From: Isoetes taiwanensis | Taxonomy: Eukaryota > Streptophyta > Lycopodiopsida > Isoetales > Isoetaceae | Length of the DNA stretch: 64,000 nt | Assembly (NCBI GenBank): GCA_021234155.1 | Contig: JAJEKV010000648.1 | Coordinates: 1-64,000 of the forward strand | Reading direction: 5' to 3' | In this document: in pieces, positions 44,170-54,814 of the stretch | Layout of the letters: each line of letters opens with the position of its first letter | Position numbering within the stretch: position 1 is the stretch's first letter | Made by a program: the position numbers and the translations under genes | Notes under the pieces: model-generated | What the model was told of the DNA's origin: nothing | Databases searched by the model: none | Seen by the model: the letters and a program-made list of their open reading frames with translations, nothing else

Positions 44170-45026
44170 CTTCTTCTTTTTGAAGAGCTGTGTCATCAAT
44201 ATATTAAAATAATGGTAATGTTACAAAGCAAGTGAGGAGGAAGGAGAACTGCCCCAAAGAGACAGCGATACCTGGACACTCCACAACAAACTCATAGAAA
44301 AACTGCAACTCTACTGCGGTACATACCAACCATCACCGTCTACAACACCCAGGAAGTCCCGCCAAATGGCAAACTTCCGCTCTACTAATCCCGGGAACAC
44401 CAGAAAGCTTTGAAATAGCTTGTACCTGAGTCGAGGAATCAGAGAGGCTATAGGCTGCTGAATTTCCTGAAAGATCCACAACCGCCGCCGCTTCCAAATC
44501 AACCACACCAACCAAGCCACGCACAGATGCAAGGCTTGCTGCCGCAAGAGCGGCCAAGCACCAGGATACACATGAAGCAGCAACTGCTGGCTAGTCAATC
44601 TCACCTGAAACAGAGCCTTGACTCAATCCCAGGCAGCCTGCAAATGAGGGCATAAAACCAGACAATGCTCCACAGTCTCACGATGAAGGCCACAACAAGG
44701 GCAGAGAGGCCTCACACCTGGCCTAAACTGACTCACAAGGGCATTCACCCTGATACAACAGTGCACCACCTGCCACAGAAGCACCTTAACCTTCGGTGGA
44801 GGAAGTGAGCTCCATGTCCACGTCCAAACCGAGTGCCATCGAGAACCCGGAAGTTGCAGAGACCACTTGTCTGAAGGGGGTAGAGTGTCATGAATAGCCA
44901 GCACCCGGTAACAAGACTGCACAAAACAAGAAGGCACAACATCCGGATGAACCTTCCAAACCTGCACCACCACATCATCCTGAGGGACTATAGGTATGTA
45001 TAGCGGGATACTCCCCGCCACTTGAG
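44170..45026 (-). mobile_element. 5'-truncated L1-like LINE copy with intact target-site duplication
   Basis: The 857-bp insert matches 35,005-35,812 of the longer LINE at roughly 85-90% by eye, in the same orientation, and carries the zf-RVT-like C-terminal region and 3' UTR. It contains a ~50-bp segment (about 44,421-44,470) absent from the longer copy. The 3' end carries a short A/G-rich tail (AAAAAGAAGAAG on the minus strand). It is flanked by an 11-bp exact duplication, proving insertion as a 5'-truncated copy. An open frame continues past 45,026 into flanking DNA only by chance. Confidence 0.9.
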
Positions 45027-45037
45027 CACCACAATTC
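45027..45037. repeat. Target-site duplication, right copy
   Basis: CACCACAATTC at the 5' truncation point of the LINE copy. Confidence 0.85.
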
Positions 45038-45330
45038 TTAAGAAACCACATCAAAGCAAAATTCAATGTTGTTGTTGTTATGCAAGCTCTAAATAGGCTA
45101 TGGTAAAAGAAAATGCTTGCAAGCTCGAATTGGCAGTAGGAATAATATTTTCTTTTCCATTCCGGAGTTAAAAAGGTAAGGCAAGAAACATTATAAATTG
45201 AATTGAGGCTTATGGAGAAGAGAAAAATGCAGAAAAGCTTTATCATGAAATAAAAAATAGTGTTGAAACCTCATTTGCAAGGATGGCAAGACTTTAGTTC
45301 ATGCACATGCACATTGATTCACCTAAAAAA

Positions 45331-45416
45331 CGACAACGCCGCGACGCGACGCACGCGACTGCGACGCACCGCGACGCGACGCGACGCACGCACACACACA
45401 CACACACACACACACA
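45331..45416. repeat. GCGAC / CA compound microsatellite
   Basis: (GCGAC)n with GCACGCGAC variants passing into (CA)n. A CpG-dense pocket in AT-rich DNA. Confidence 0.9.
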
Positions 45417-46640
45417 AAGGGCTAAACTGAAACAAGGCCAATAAGAGTTTACTTATAAAACTTGCAAAAAGTAATGACAAAATCTATATGCCATACATGT
45501 TTCTTCGATATGTCCATAGCAATGAAGCTATTTGGATGGAAGGAAATAAAGAAGCTATGAATTTAACTCCGTTTGCAATCAAGAGATGTTAAGAAAAAAA
45601 AGGCTTCAAGTCGGTTCCTGGTTCGACCCTTGGAAGTCGGAATCGGCTCAAAAGACACCTGCAAGAAAATGATAGGAAAAAAGAAAAGGCATTATCCAAA
45701 ACGGACAACAAAAAAAGGCAAATCCATTGGCAATAAGACCTGTTCAAGACAAAGGCCTGGAGTCAGTCCCTCTTCTAGATCCTTGTCTCCTTCAAGGTAA
45801 CCTTGAGGCAGGGAAATCCAAGCGCATATAAAAGGTGAGCAGATATTCGAACAAAAATAAGACCGGAGCATGATGACGAGCATTTGGGCTTAGAAGTTGT
45901 GCGGGATATTCCCAACAGGCATGGGCTCACTTATTTTTCCCAACTGTCCCTTTCTTTAGATCAAAATATAATGGCTTGGATCTAGTTTCTCATTAAGAAA
46001 GCATATAGAAGACAAACTATTAGCTAAAAGAATATTAAAAATGGGCATTTTTTTTATATTTAGAATATTTTATAGACATTAGGTTAGCCATTAAAATGAA
46101 AAGCTAGACTTAAAGATTAGTATATATGGATTCAGCTCTATACTAGACAAATTATTAGTTAACCATAATGCCAATCTGCAGCATAGTACATATTGGCATT
46201 GTTGAATTGTTTGTGTTAATTGATTTTAAGATACGAATTTTTCATTGTTTTCGGCTTGAGCGAATCAAGTATTGCATGAGTTTGTTTTTTGAATGCACGA
46301 TTTGTAATTGAAAGTCTTCTTGAAATGGTCTTCTGTCATCAGGAAACATATTTTGCGCATGTCTTATGCTTTCATATCTTCTTCACATTCAGATATCTTT
46401 ACCCTAGCCTTTCAAAGACAAGCAATCTTCACCACAGCTTTTCAAAGACAAAGCGAAATAGAATATCATTTTTTGCGATTACCTGTTTGTCAAGCAATAC
46501 ACTCTCAAGTAAAAGCATGCATTATAAAAGTATGTCGGATCCATAGCCAGAGCAGCCTTCCCTGTTTCTCTCAATAAAATCATGTTTTCTCTCCATATCC
46601 ACATCCGTCATAGTTGCCCCTGGAAGATTAATGACAATTG
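45417..46640. other. No gene recognised
   Basis: AT-rich. A GGTTCGACCC phrase at about 45,630 resembles a Pol III B box, but no A box or tRNA fold is evident. The phrase ...CTTTCAAAGACAAgC.AatCTTCACCACAGC is partly duplicated near 46,410-46,455. Confidence 0.3.
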
Positions 46641-46642
46641 GG

Positions 46643-46730
46643 ATATTCTAAGCATATAGCATCATATACCTAGAATACGCCAGAAACCCACATGAACAAG
46701 GGCTTGGCCCCTTAGGGGCAACCCAAAAAT
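46643..46730. repeat. Dispersed repeat shared with 21,902-21,987
   Basis: Same orientation; ends with GCCCCTTAGGGGC and AACCCAAAAA. See the partner entry. Confidence 0.7.
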
Positions 46731-46734
46731 ACTG

Positions 46735-47890
46735 CATGGCAAAACTTTAGACAATTCCCCTACAAAACTTAATGAATACCGAAAGCCAGGTCATACTTTA
46801 GGCAGCATGGTGTAATATGTTTGGGTGCTTATTATAGATAATTACTGAGACAAACTGGGCATGTAGGAAGCTCAGTCAGCCCGAGAGGAGCAACTCTTGC
46901 CTGCTTTTATAAAGCTACGATTACCATTCTATGCTCTTTGAAGGATAAATATAAGCTGGGGTCCCTGATTGCGAGTACCACCAACCAAGCGCACAAAGGC
47001 AGAACCCAACTAGAAGAATCATGCCTTAAGCTCGAATCTCTGGTAAAATCTCACTGTAGCCAACAACTCTTATATACATTACCTACCTACCTATCTATGG
47101 TTGGGATGGTCTTGAATTTCTGAGACACTAAATTAAGCAACTAATGTAAATTAACCCGTGCATAAAAAATTGAACCTTCATGTTGGTTTTGGAGGGAGGT
47201 TTAGCTTGGGGCCGAAGAATTAGGGCACATAACTAACAGGAAAAGAACCAATGGAAAAAAAAAAGGGGGCATATAGGATCGATCTGGGAATGCCCCAAAC
47301 CACGAATTAAAAAAAAATAAAAAAATCCAGGGCTTATTTAAGACAGGGAGGGAGGAACTAGCAGGGGCTAGCTGCTACTGCCAGAATGGCCTTCAGAGGA
47401 CGGTCGTCAAACTAAACGTTACTTCCTTTTGCCACCTACAAATTTCCTTTCTGCCTTCCATTTTTCCCATTCAATCCTTCCTCAATCCAATATGGTAGTT
47501 GGGTCACAAATTTTGGCGCTTGGTTAATCTAGTGTTGCCACGTGTCACGCCATTCCATTGCAGAATGGTAATTTGAGTCTCTGTTTTCTTGTTCAATGCT
47601 TGCTCTGTTTTCCTGTTTGCCCAAGACGAATAAAAAGCGATAACGAAGCTTGGCAACAGCGATGGCGAAGCTTGGCTTCGAACAGGGCTTGGCCTGCCGG
47701 TTTTGCCGGCTTTTTATTTGCATAGGATATAGTCAGTCTTGGCATACAGACAAAAGCGAAGGCTTTGCTTAGGAACAGGGCTTAGCGAAGCCAAGTTTGC
47801 ATTTGTTCATAAAGCAAAGGCTTAGCGATTGAGTTTGCTGCCGGAGTTTGGAGCTCTGCTTTTCAGGACTTAAAGATTCAATGGCAGTGG
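46735..47890. other. No gene recognised
   Basis: A plus-strand open frame at 46,938-47,120 has no known domain. Around 47,640-47,780 the phrase GCGAAGCTTGGC/AACAGGGCTT recurs irregularly. Confidence 0.3.
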
Positions 47891-47904
47891 ACTTGCTGCC
47901 GGAG

Positions 47905-48062
47905 TTAGAACAGAGAAAACAGAGCTTTCAGAGTTTTTTCAGAGCAAACAGAGCTTTGAAGGTTTTTAGAGCAAACAGAAATTGCTCCGTTTTTTCAGAG
48001 CAAACATGACTTGCTCCGTTTTTTTCAGAGCAAACAGAGCTTTTAGGGCTTTTAGAGCAAAC
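47905..48062. repeat. Diverged short repeat of TTTCAGAGCAAACAGAGCTT units
   Basis: About five units with 30-40 bp spacing (near 47,920, 47,945, 47,970, 47,995, 48,030), directly upstream of the pyruvate decarboxylase fragment. Confidence 0.65.
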
Positions 48063-48152
48063 AGCGCAAATAATTAGCCCAGCCATAGCCGAACTTCAGC
48101 GCCATAGACCACGAAACAGGGGAAAATTTGTTCCCCAACTACCATATTGTGG

Positions 48153-48398
48153 CTCCGTTTGGTGGAAATCGGAGTTAGGGATGTATTTTCAGTTCCAGGG
48201 GATTTTAATTTGGTGCTTCTTGATCAAATAGTGGAGGAGCCTGGTCTAAATCTCATTGGCTGCTGTAATGAGCTCAATGCAGGATATCCAGCAGATGGCT
48301 ATGCCAGGTCCAGAGGTGTTGGTGCCTGTGTTGTCACCTTTACTGTGGGAGGCCTGAGTGTTTTGAACGCCATAGCCAGAGCTTATACCGAAAAACTC
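48153..48398 (+). pseudogene. Pyruvate decarboxylase N-terminal fragment
   Basis: In one open frame, 82 codons match the N-terminal TPP-binding (pyrimidine) domain of plant pyruvate decarboxylase: L-V-E-I-G-V-R-D-V-F-S-V-P-G-D-F-N, then C-N-E-L-N-A-G-Y-P-A-D-G-Y-A-R-S (the Glu of the C-N-E-L-N-A-G-Y motif is the catalytic TPP-activating residue and is kept) and V-V-T-F-T-V-G-G-L-S-V-L-N-A-I-A. The full enzyme is about 600 residues; homology begins abruptly at 48,153 and ends at 48,398. The frame then runs on through an unrelated sequence with a 21-bp duplication (48,417-48,459) to a stop at 48,519. The match is well preserved, so the copy looks recent. A lone exon is possible but the rest of the gene is not in the window. 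Confidence 0.85.
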
Positions 48399-48664
48399 TT
48401 AAATCGACCCCATAGAAGCTTGGATCCAAACTTGTCGAGCTTGGATCCAAACTTGTCGAGATCGTCACTCCTTGCAGACAATAAGATCTGTGTCAAATCT
48501 CTACTTGTTGCCGAATTCTAGCTTCATCCTTTGAATCCAAGCTCCGTAACGAGCTTCATCCTTCGAATCTAAGACACGTGTCAGCATAAAAATCAATTGC
48601 AACAAAAATACATCAAACAAAATATGGAAGACAAAAATTGTACATGCATTATATAAGAGTGATA

Positions 48665-48750
48665 TTTATATTATATTATAAAATTATACTGTTTGTCTAT
48701 TTTGAATGGCACCCTAGATCCAACGGTCCAAATTTAACCTAAAAGTCTGA
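48665..48750. repeat. Dispersed repeat shared with 34,600-34,680
   Basis: Contains TTATATTATAAAATTATACTGTTTGTCT followed by CACCCTAGATCCAACGGTCC. Same orientation as the other copy. Confidence 0.55.
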
Positions 48751-48883
48751 CGGTTCAGATTGCTTTTTTTTTTTACATTTTCTCGATCCAGGGCTTTCGA
48801 GTGGCATATCTTCTAGCTTCATCGCCAAAGCTTTCTTGTCCATAACAAATTTAGCTTTCTTGAAAACCCTGAGGCTTTCGCTC

Positions 48884-49110
48884 AATGGCAACCATGGCTT
48901 CTGCTAGCATTGCCTCCCCAGCTATCAGAGTCAGAGCTGCTCCATTGTCTTCCCAACTTGCTATTAAAAAGATCCTATGAATGTTTTCCACTGAAAAAAA
49001 AAATGCAAGGCCATGGCTTCTACTAGCATTTCCTCTCCGGTTATCACAGTCAGAGCTGCTCCATTGTCTTCCCAAATTGCTATTAAGAAGGTCCTATGAA
49101 CGTTTTCTAC
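48884..49110 (+). pseudogene. Tandemly duplicated transit-peptide-like exon
   Basis: Two units 119 bp apart each encode a short Ser/Ala/Arg-rich N-terminus: MATMASASIASPAIRVRAAP... from 48,884 and MASTSISSPVITVRAAP... from 49,013. Both continue P-L-S-S-Q-(L/I)-A-I-K-K-(I/V)-L and stop at TGA. The composition (hydroxylated and small residues, Arg, no acidic residues) is that of a chloroplast transit peptide. Because both copies stop at the same place, the TGA probably predates the duplication or marks an exon edge. The mature protein is not identifiable. Confidence 0.45.
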
Positions 49111-51183
49111 TGGAAAAAAATGCAAGGACGTTTTTTGCAATGTCATTTAGAGATACTGTCAAATATTTCTGAGCTCTTTTCCAATATACAAGGCACTTGT
49201 AAGGCCATGGTTGCATTGGGCACATACAGCATATTGCCAAACCAAAGGCGTAGGAGCTGGAGCAGAGGACAACGCGGTTGTGCTGGGTAAGTTGATAAGC
49301 AATGTTCATTTATTTTTTTTATGTATGAGCTTTGTCTATTTGTTGTCTGCACGAAACCAAGCCAGGTGATTAGGTCAGAAAGATTTGTTGATTCTCCTTT
49401 ATGTCTGGGCTTGATATGTTGTCATGTTGTGAGGACAATTTAAGTCGTAACTCCCAAGTAATTTGTTTATACTAACAATGATATTGAACTAACTGATATT
49501 CTTTATGTAAAAAGATGAAGAGAAATAGTCCGCAGAGTGAATATGCGCAGAAGCTTTTGTAGAAACTGAAACTATGTATTGGTTTTGCATGTGGAATTTA
49601 GATCATGAAAGTTTCAGTAGTTTCATGTTGTTGTTATCATATAATATACTTGGACATGAAATTTGCATTGGTTTGATTGAATTTAGATTACAAAATTTTT
49701 ACTCAGTTCAGGTTAATCACATTGTATATGTTTAGATCACGAAATTTTCATTGCATATTATACTCATTTTATATGTTTGGATACAGTGTCATCAACTACA
49801 AGGATGCAATCTAGAATGCAATCTTTGTCCACAGAGCAAGAGACAGAGGTTGTTGCACCAGCCATGGCTTCGATCATGGTGACACTACTTCCTCATGTTG
49901 CACCATTGTACGGCCTTCACAAACACCTCCATATAATCTGCATGGACTTCCTGAACAACAACCCACACAAGCATTTCCTCCACATCTAGGACCTCCACGA
50001 GTTGCTGCTCCTACGCAAACACCACCCCAGTAGCACATAGTAGCCCGGTGTTCTTAGAAGGCGCCTGAAGAAGGTGGATTTGAAAGGAGAAAGTTTTCTA
50101 TTCAAGCTAGATTAACCTGTCTTTGTGCTTCATCATCTATATAAGAAAGTATTTGCTGCACTTTATTTCAAAAGCCAAATGACAACAAAGACGATGGAAT
50201 GGTAAAAGTCCTTTCCATTTATTTATCTTACTGGAATGGAATTTCGATCAGATATGCCAAATGCATGCAAAGGGTTGGATTAAAGCCTCTAGATATTTTG
50301 GAACCCTATTGCATACTTTCTATCGCCGTGAAGTTTGTTCTATTTTGGCTAATAATTAAGACACTACTATTCGTTGTTCCTACTTTGAGCAAATCAGGAA
50401 TCAGCGGTGGGCACTCTTTGAATCTCTTAGGATATGGAAGGCAACGTTTTCGAGTCAGATATTGTCATGGTACATGATCAAATCAATTATGTTCTCTATA
50501 CGTAACACCACAATGGCATGATTCTTTTATAAAATTTACAATGTAATGTCCTTTGCCTCTTTTTATATATCTTTTGGACTCCTTAAGTAGATGGTCTGTA
50601 AAAATCATTTGTGATCCTGCAATCACTTCTTGCTGGTGATAGAAGCTCAATGAAGAAGCTGTTAAAATGTCAAGTAATTTTTGCATTGGCAATGTGTGTA
50701 TTAAATGCAAGGCGGGCTTTGGAACACATGGTACAAACATTGATAAACGAATGAATTACCTTAACACATCTAAATACTAAATAAAATGTTGGTTCATTGT
50801 CATCTAAATTACCACCAAAACAATGAACGTGTTAGATAACCACCATATAGGCACGATGAATGCTTTACTATTTCTAATGTCAGGAATCAAATTTTAATTT
50901 TAATGACTACAATGTTCTCATAGCATTTTCTGATAACAATGAAGAACATCACAGGATAAAACATATACAACACGGAATTCCCACCCAAGGTGGGCAATTT
51001 TCTAAGTAGGAATTAAAGGATAATTTCAAGCTATTTTGCTATTTTCCTATTTTTTTCTTTTTCTAAGTAGACCAAGTAGCAGAGAGATTGAGAGAACAAG
51101 TGAGAGCGCGAGACCATACCGCAGACTACACCATTGAGGACACCAACACATAGGGATTGTTTAAAAGACCAAGTGACATCTTT
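49111..51183. other. No clear gene; one Pro/Gln-rich open segment
   Basis: At about 49,873-50,033 the plus strand encodes a Pro/Gln/Thr-rich peptide ending at a TAG, in a different frame from the longer ATG-started frame there; it may be the last exon of a relic gene. Nothing else is recognisable. The region is AT-rich with intron-like composition. Confidence 0.25.
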
Positions 51184-51692
51184 GATCGGCGGATCATTGC
51201 TGCTGAAGCACAGGCTTGCGTTGCTGCTTTGCTTTGCCGGAAATATGAGTTCTACATTGATCGTCTGGTTGGATGGATAATCAGTACCCTGCATCGAAAG
51301 AAAGATCCAATCAGTTGGAAGAAAAATACAGTTGCCTGCATCGAAAGATAGATTAAACTTCAGCCGATCATAATTCCCAAACAGAAAGATCGCCCTGAAA
51401 TAATATTTCTGATCAGTTGAAATTGGCATCACATAGCAGTTGCTAATACTGCTATTTGGAAAATATCTCAACGTCCTTAGCTCCTTTGATACATTCTGAT
51501 CTGCTACATTAGATTTGAGCCCAGAAGTTGTGTAATTTATATCTGGAACCCATTGAATTTTCATAAAAGAATCTACATAACATTCGTTTGCACTACAATC
51601 GATGCTTAGATTTTTGCAGGCCTTCTGATTACCTGTTCCAAAATTACATGAAATACGGAAGATAGAAGCAAGATGCGAAGCAGCCGATTCAT
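51184..51692 (-). pseudogene. Malectin-like receptor domain fragment
   Basis: On the minus strand from about 51,650 a frame reads N-L-S-I-D-C-S-A-N-E-C-Y-V-D-S-F...I-Q-W-V-P-D, then Y-T-T-S-G, L-R-T-L-R-Y-F-P, N-C-Y-V-M-P, Y-Y-F-R-A-I-F-L-F-G-N-Y-D (about 51,402-51,364) and L-C-F-S-S-N-D-P-P-I near 51,184. These are the ordered landmarks of the malectin-like extracellular domain of plant LRR receptor kinases and related proteins (usually S-I-D-C-G, T-L-R-x-F-P, R-N-C-Y, R-A-x-F-x-Y-G-N-Y-D). A hydrophobic leader (MNRLLRILLLSSVF, ATG at 51,692) precedes it in a different frame, so a frameshift or lost intron separates signal peptide and domain. About 150 residues remain; no LRR, transmembrane or kinase part follows. 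The frame continues to 51,034 in unrelated sequence. Confidence 0.75.
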
Positions 51693-51837
51693 GGCATCCA
51701 TTGATGGCCGATTCATATTAGCGGATTGAGGAGATTTATTTTGCATCCATTGACGACACAGTCAAGCCCTTGCCTTTCCTAGAACGTGTTGAATTGGTTT
51801 TGTTTGTCTGTCTTATTTGCACACGATCAAAGAATTA

Positions 51838-52260
51838 AAGTGCTTGGCTCCAAGAGATCGGACCCAGCCAGGCTTCATATGTTTATAATATCTACAAACC
51901 GTTTGAACCACTGAAACAATTAGAACCATTGAATTTTCAATAGTAGTTAGATAATTGTTCCCTATGTTATTTTCGTATGCTCTTCTATACATATATCTAA
52001 TACATAATACATAACTTATATTCTGTTCTCAAAAATTAGAAAAGTAATATTTTTGGGTTGAGGACAGAGATGGGATCGACACGTGCCTTTATATTGCTTG
52101 GCTCCAAAAGATCAAATCGAGCCAGACTTCATATGTTTTGTAATATCTATAAACCTTTTGAACCGCTGAAACAATTAGATAATTGTTCCCTATGTTATTT
52201 TCGTATGCTCTTCTATATACATATAATACATAACTTAACCTGCTCAAAAATTAGAAAGGT
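51838..52260. repeat. Diverged tandem duplication (~260 bp period)
   Basis: TGCTTGGCTCCAA.AGATC...CTTCATATGTTT through TTGTTCCCTATGTTATTTTCGTATGC and CTCAAAAATTAGAAA occurs at 51,841-52,041 and again at 52,097-52,256. It sits directly left of the 434-bp duplication, so the locus expanded stepwise. Confidence 0.75.
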
Positions 52261-52432
52261 CACACGTGTGTTTTTACTGCATTTCCAAATTCAAGGAAAA
52301 AAAGAAAAACCTAGGGATGCCACGTTTTTGTTCTTATCTGCATTGAATGAATCTGCTCCGTCAAAGCCTCCCAGTTGTGGATGAAGGCGGAGCCTATCTC
52401 CCTCCTGCACCATTGTGAAAAAATGGTGATGC

Positions 52433-52640
52433 CAAAAATACTCTAGTTTGTGCTATTGGCTTCAATAAGCTTGGGTATGCGGTAAGAATTGGGTGCTTCC
52501 CCTCCGATCTATGTTTTTTTACTGCAATTTTTGAGCTAGGGTTCGCGAGCCTCCAAAGGGCGATCACTCGCCAGGCTTCCTCTGCTCTGATCTGCTTTGA
52601 GACTAGTAACGATGAAGAATGACCACATATTTACGAATTT
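52433..52640 (+). pseudogene. Broken first copy of the duplicated exon
   Basis: Equivalent to the exon at 52,855-53,076, but a single A is missing near 52,443, so the frame from its ATG stops after a few codons, and the donor AAG|GT of the other copy reads AAG|AT here. It therefore carries two independent lesions. Confidence 0.55.
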
Positions 52641-52854
52641 AAGATACAACTCTGCATAACATAACTTATCCTGTTCTCAAAAATTAGAAAGGTCACACGT
52701 GTGTTTATACAGCATTTCCAAATTCAAGAAAAAAAAGAAAAACCTAGGGATGCCACGTTTTTGTTCTTATATGCATTGAATGAATCCGCTCCGTCAAAGC
52801 CGCCCAGTTGTGATGAAGGCGGAGCCTATCTCCCTCCTGCACCATTGTGAAAAA

Positions 52855-53076
52855 ATGGCGATAGCAAAAAATACTCTAGTTTGTGCTACTGGCTTCAACA
52901 AGCTTGGGTATGCAGTAAGAATTGGGTGCTTCCCCTCCGATCTGTGTTTTTTTACTGCAATTTTTGAGCTAGGGTTCGCGAGCCTCCAAAGGGCGATAAC
53001 TCGCCAGGCTTCCTCTGCTCTAATCTACTTTGAGACTAGTAACGATGAAGAATGGCCACAGATTTATGAATTTAAG
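52855..53076 (+). CDS. Candidate first exon, unknown protein
   Basis: From ATG 52,855 an open 74-codon segment (MAIAKNTLVCATGFNKLGYA...PQIYEFK) ends exactly at AAG|GTACAA, a plausible splice donor (GT at 53,077-53,078). It contains I-G-C-F-P-S-D-L-C-F-F-T and an acidic F-E-T-S-N-D-E-E-W stretch. I do not recognise the family. The next exon is not evident; a 53,213-53,488 open frame (MSPNSILDNPSSQTSS...) is Ser-rich and unassigned. Conservation between this and the broken copy is uniform, so coding function is unproven. Confidence 0.3.
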
Positions 53077-53099
53077 GTACAACTCTGCATTTCTGTTTC

Positions 53100-54030
53100 A
53101 TTTGCTTGAATGAAATCCCAAAGACATTTCTAGAGATTAGAGAATTTTACAACCCTAAACCCAACTCAATTGTTCTTGAGTTTGTTGCCAAGAATTCCTG
53201 AAGGAAGATGAGATGTCTCCCAACTCCATTTTAGACAATCCATCGTCTCAGACTTCTTCTGGATCGACGGCAAATGATGGGCAATTAGTCATCTTCGGGT
53301 TAACTTCCCCAAAGAAATTTAGAAGTGTTCGACCACTTGCAATTACTAGCGATACAAAAGCTGTGGCATTTGTACATACCAACCACTGGAAAGGCATCCC
53401 ACACAGATCCCCATTATGGTTAAAAAAAAAAAAAAAACACTCTATCTGTGTGCAAGTGATCTGTCATGAATGTACCTGGTTGAATCCTTGATTTGAGTCC
53501 AGCATTATTTCCTGGCACTTAGCATATTCAATATATATGACGTTAGATTTTGCTAGCATTCTTGATAATATTTTGGGATCTAATATTTTCTTTTGCAAAA
53601 AATGCATATGAATAGCGAGATTGTGAGGATACGCATGATGTATGATGTATAATAAACAAGGGATTGTGTTTTGAATACAGAGCAAGGTTTTAATAAGCAG
53701 CTTACAAAGTATTGGATATGCTTGCCTCCAATAAGACTTTTCTCAAAGTATGCATTATTCAAACTTTGTTTTACGGTTTTACCTTGAGGATTCTGAATGC
53801 AATTTTAAAGCTTGTTGCAATATTTTCATGTCGTACAGTAAATTTGTTTCTATGTTGATAGCTTCAATGGAGGGGTTGCATCACAGGCTTCAATTCCACA
53901 AGACTAATTTTATGAAACAATATGTTTTTCCTACTCTGCTTTTGCACATAAGGCTTCCAATTGTCTCCTCTGCCTCGTTCACCCATGCTTTACCGAAGAG
54001 ATCCAACAAACCAACTTAAGTTTCTATCCT
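53100..54030. other. No gene recognised
   Basis: The Ser-rich frame at 53,213-53,488 includes an A run (53,421-53,435) and is not convincing. The rest is AT-rich. Confidence 0.3.
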
Positions 54031-54032
54031 TG

Positions 54033-54165
54033 AAAACCTTTCGAGGCAGGGGTTTTTTAATCCTAGTAGTAATGATTGTACTAGCCCATTGTATGGGTCC
54101 CATGACCTATTGGTCTCCGTGGACGTTAAAAAAACTATTCTATTCTATTCTATTCCTTGGCATAA
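54033..54165 (+). repeat. Dispersed repeat with (ATTCT)n tail, inverted relative to 62,857-62,985
   Basis: Shared blocks in order: TTGAAAACCTTTCGA.GCAG, CTAGTAGTAATG, CCATTGTATGGGTC, CGTGGACGTTAAAAAA, then CTATTCTATTCTATTC. A tail of ATTCT units directly after an A-rich end is typical of a LINE or SINE 3' terminus, so these are probably 3' ends of one retroelement family inserted in opposite orientations. Confidence 0.7.
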
Positions 54166-54508
54166 CTCCAGGTTCAATGCACTGAAATAAATATGTGTTC
54201 ACACTCTAAAACCATACCATCAAAAACATTATTTGTAGCCTTAAACTTGGATTAGGATCCCTCTGTTCATTAGATTCTCTTGTTGATTAAAACTTTTGCT
54301 CATGATTGTTTATGGCACCACTTCACACAACTTTTTCTCATGATTTACCTTTTGCAAGTGCTCATACCATCATTTCATATAATCGTGTTAATCTAGATGC
54401 ACAGTTCAAGGACATCTACCATGAATACACCATCAGATTAATAGTATCATGTTAGTCCACACCCACATTTCAAGGACATCTACCATAAATAAATCTCCAT
54501 TATGTTAT

Positions 54509-54622
54509 GTAGAATGGCATGGGGCAAGCCATTGCGCGCTTCATGACCGTAATTAGGGCACGCCACCGATTCCCCAAGCGGTCATGGGGCAAAGAAAAAT
54601 GGTTGACCCCATGCCATTCTAC
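54509..54622. mobile_element. 114-bp foldback element
   Basis: Outer arms GTAGAATGGCATGGGG (54,509-54,524) and its exact reverse complement (54,607-54,622) enclose a second exact pair, CATGACCG (54,542-54,549) and CGGTCATG (54,580-54,587). The two nested pairs would give a branched or long hairpin. No clear target-site duplication; non-coding. Confidence 0.75.
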
Positions 54623-54814
54623 TACGTCAAGGTAAGGAGACCTGATTCTACAGGTTTTGGAGGGGCAATTTGTCATTCTTGACAAGAATGATTCAAGAAG
54701 ATGCAAGAATGCAGACCCACTTATCTTGACATATATGAACTCTCAATTAGCATAAAACCAATAAGTGATAACGTTCCTTTTATCACTCACTTATCTAAAT
54801 ACAGGGAGTCCGAG

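Larger units (their letters stand above)
52228..53095. repeat. 434-bp tandem duplication
   Basis: TAGAAAGGTCACACGTGTG is at 52,251 and 52,685. The two units are about 95% identical by eye through the open segment and end with TACAACTCTGCAT. Confidence 0.9.

Noticed and set aside
44623-45246. 207-codon minus-strand frame as a single protein
   Set aside because: It spans the LINE insertion boundary at 45,026; the first ~70 codons are flanking DNA and the fusion is accidental.
45600-45660. Possible tRNA or tRNA-SINE because of GGTTCGACCC
   Set aside because: Only a B-box-like match; no box A at the right distance and no cloverleaf arms could be found by eye.
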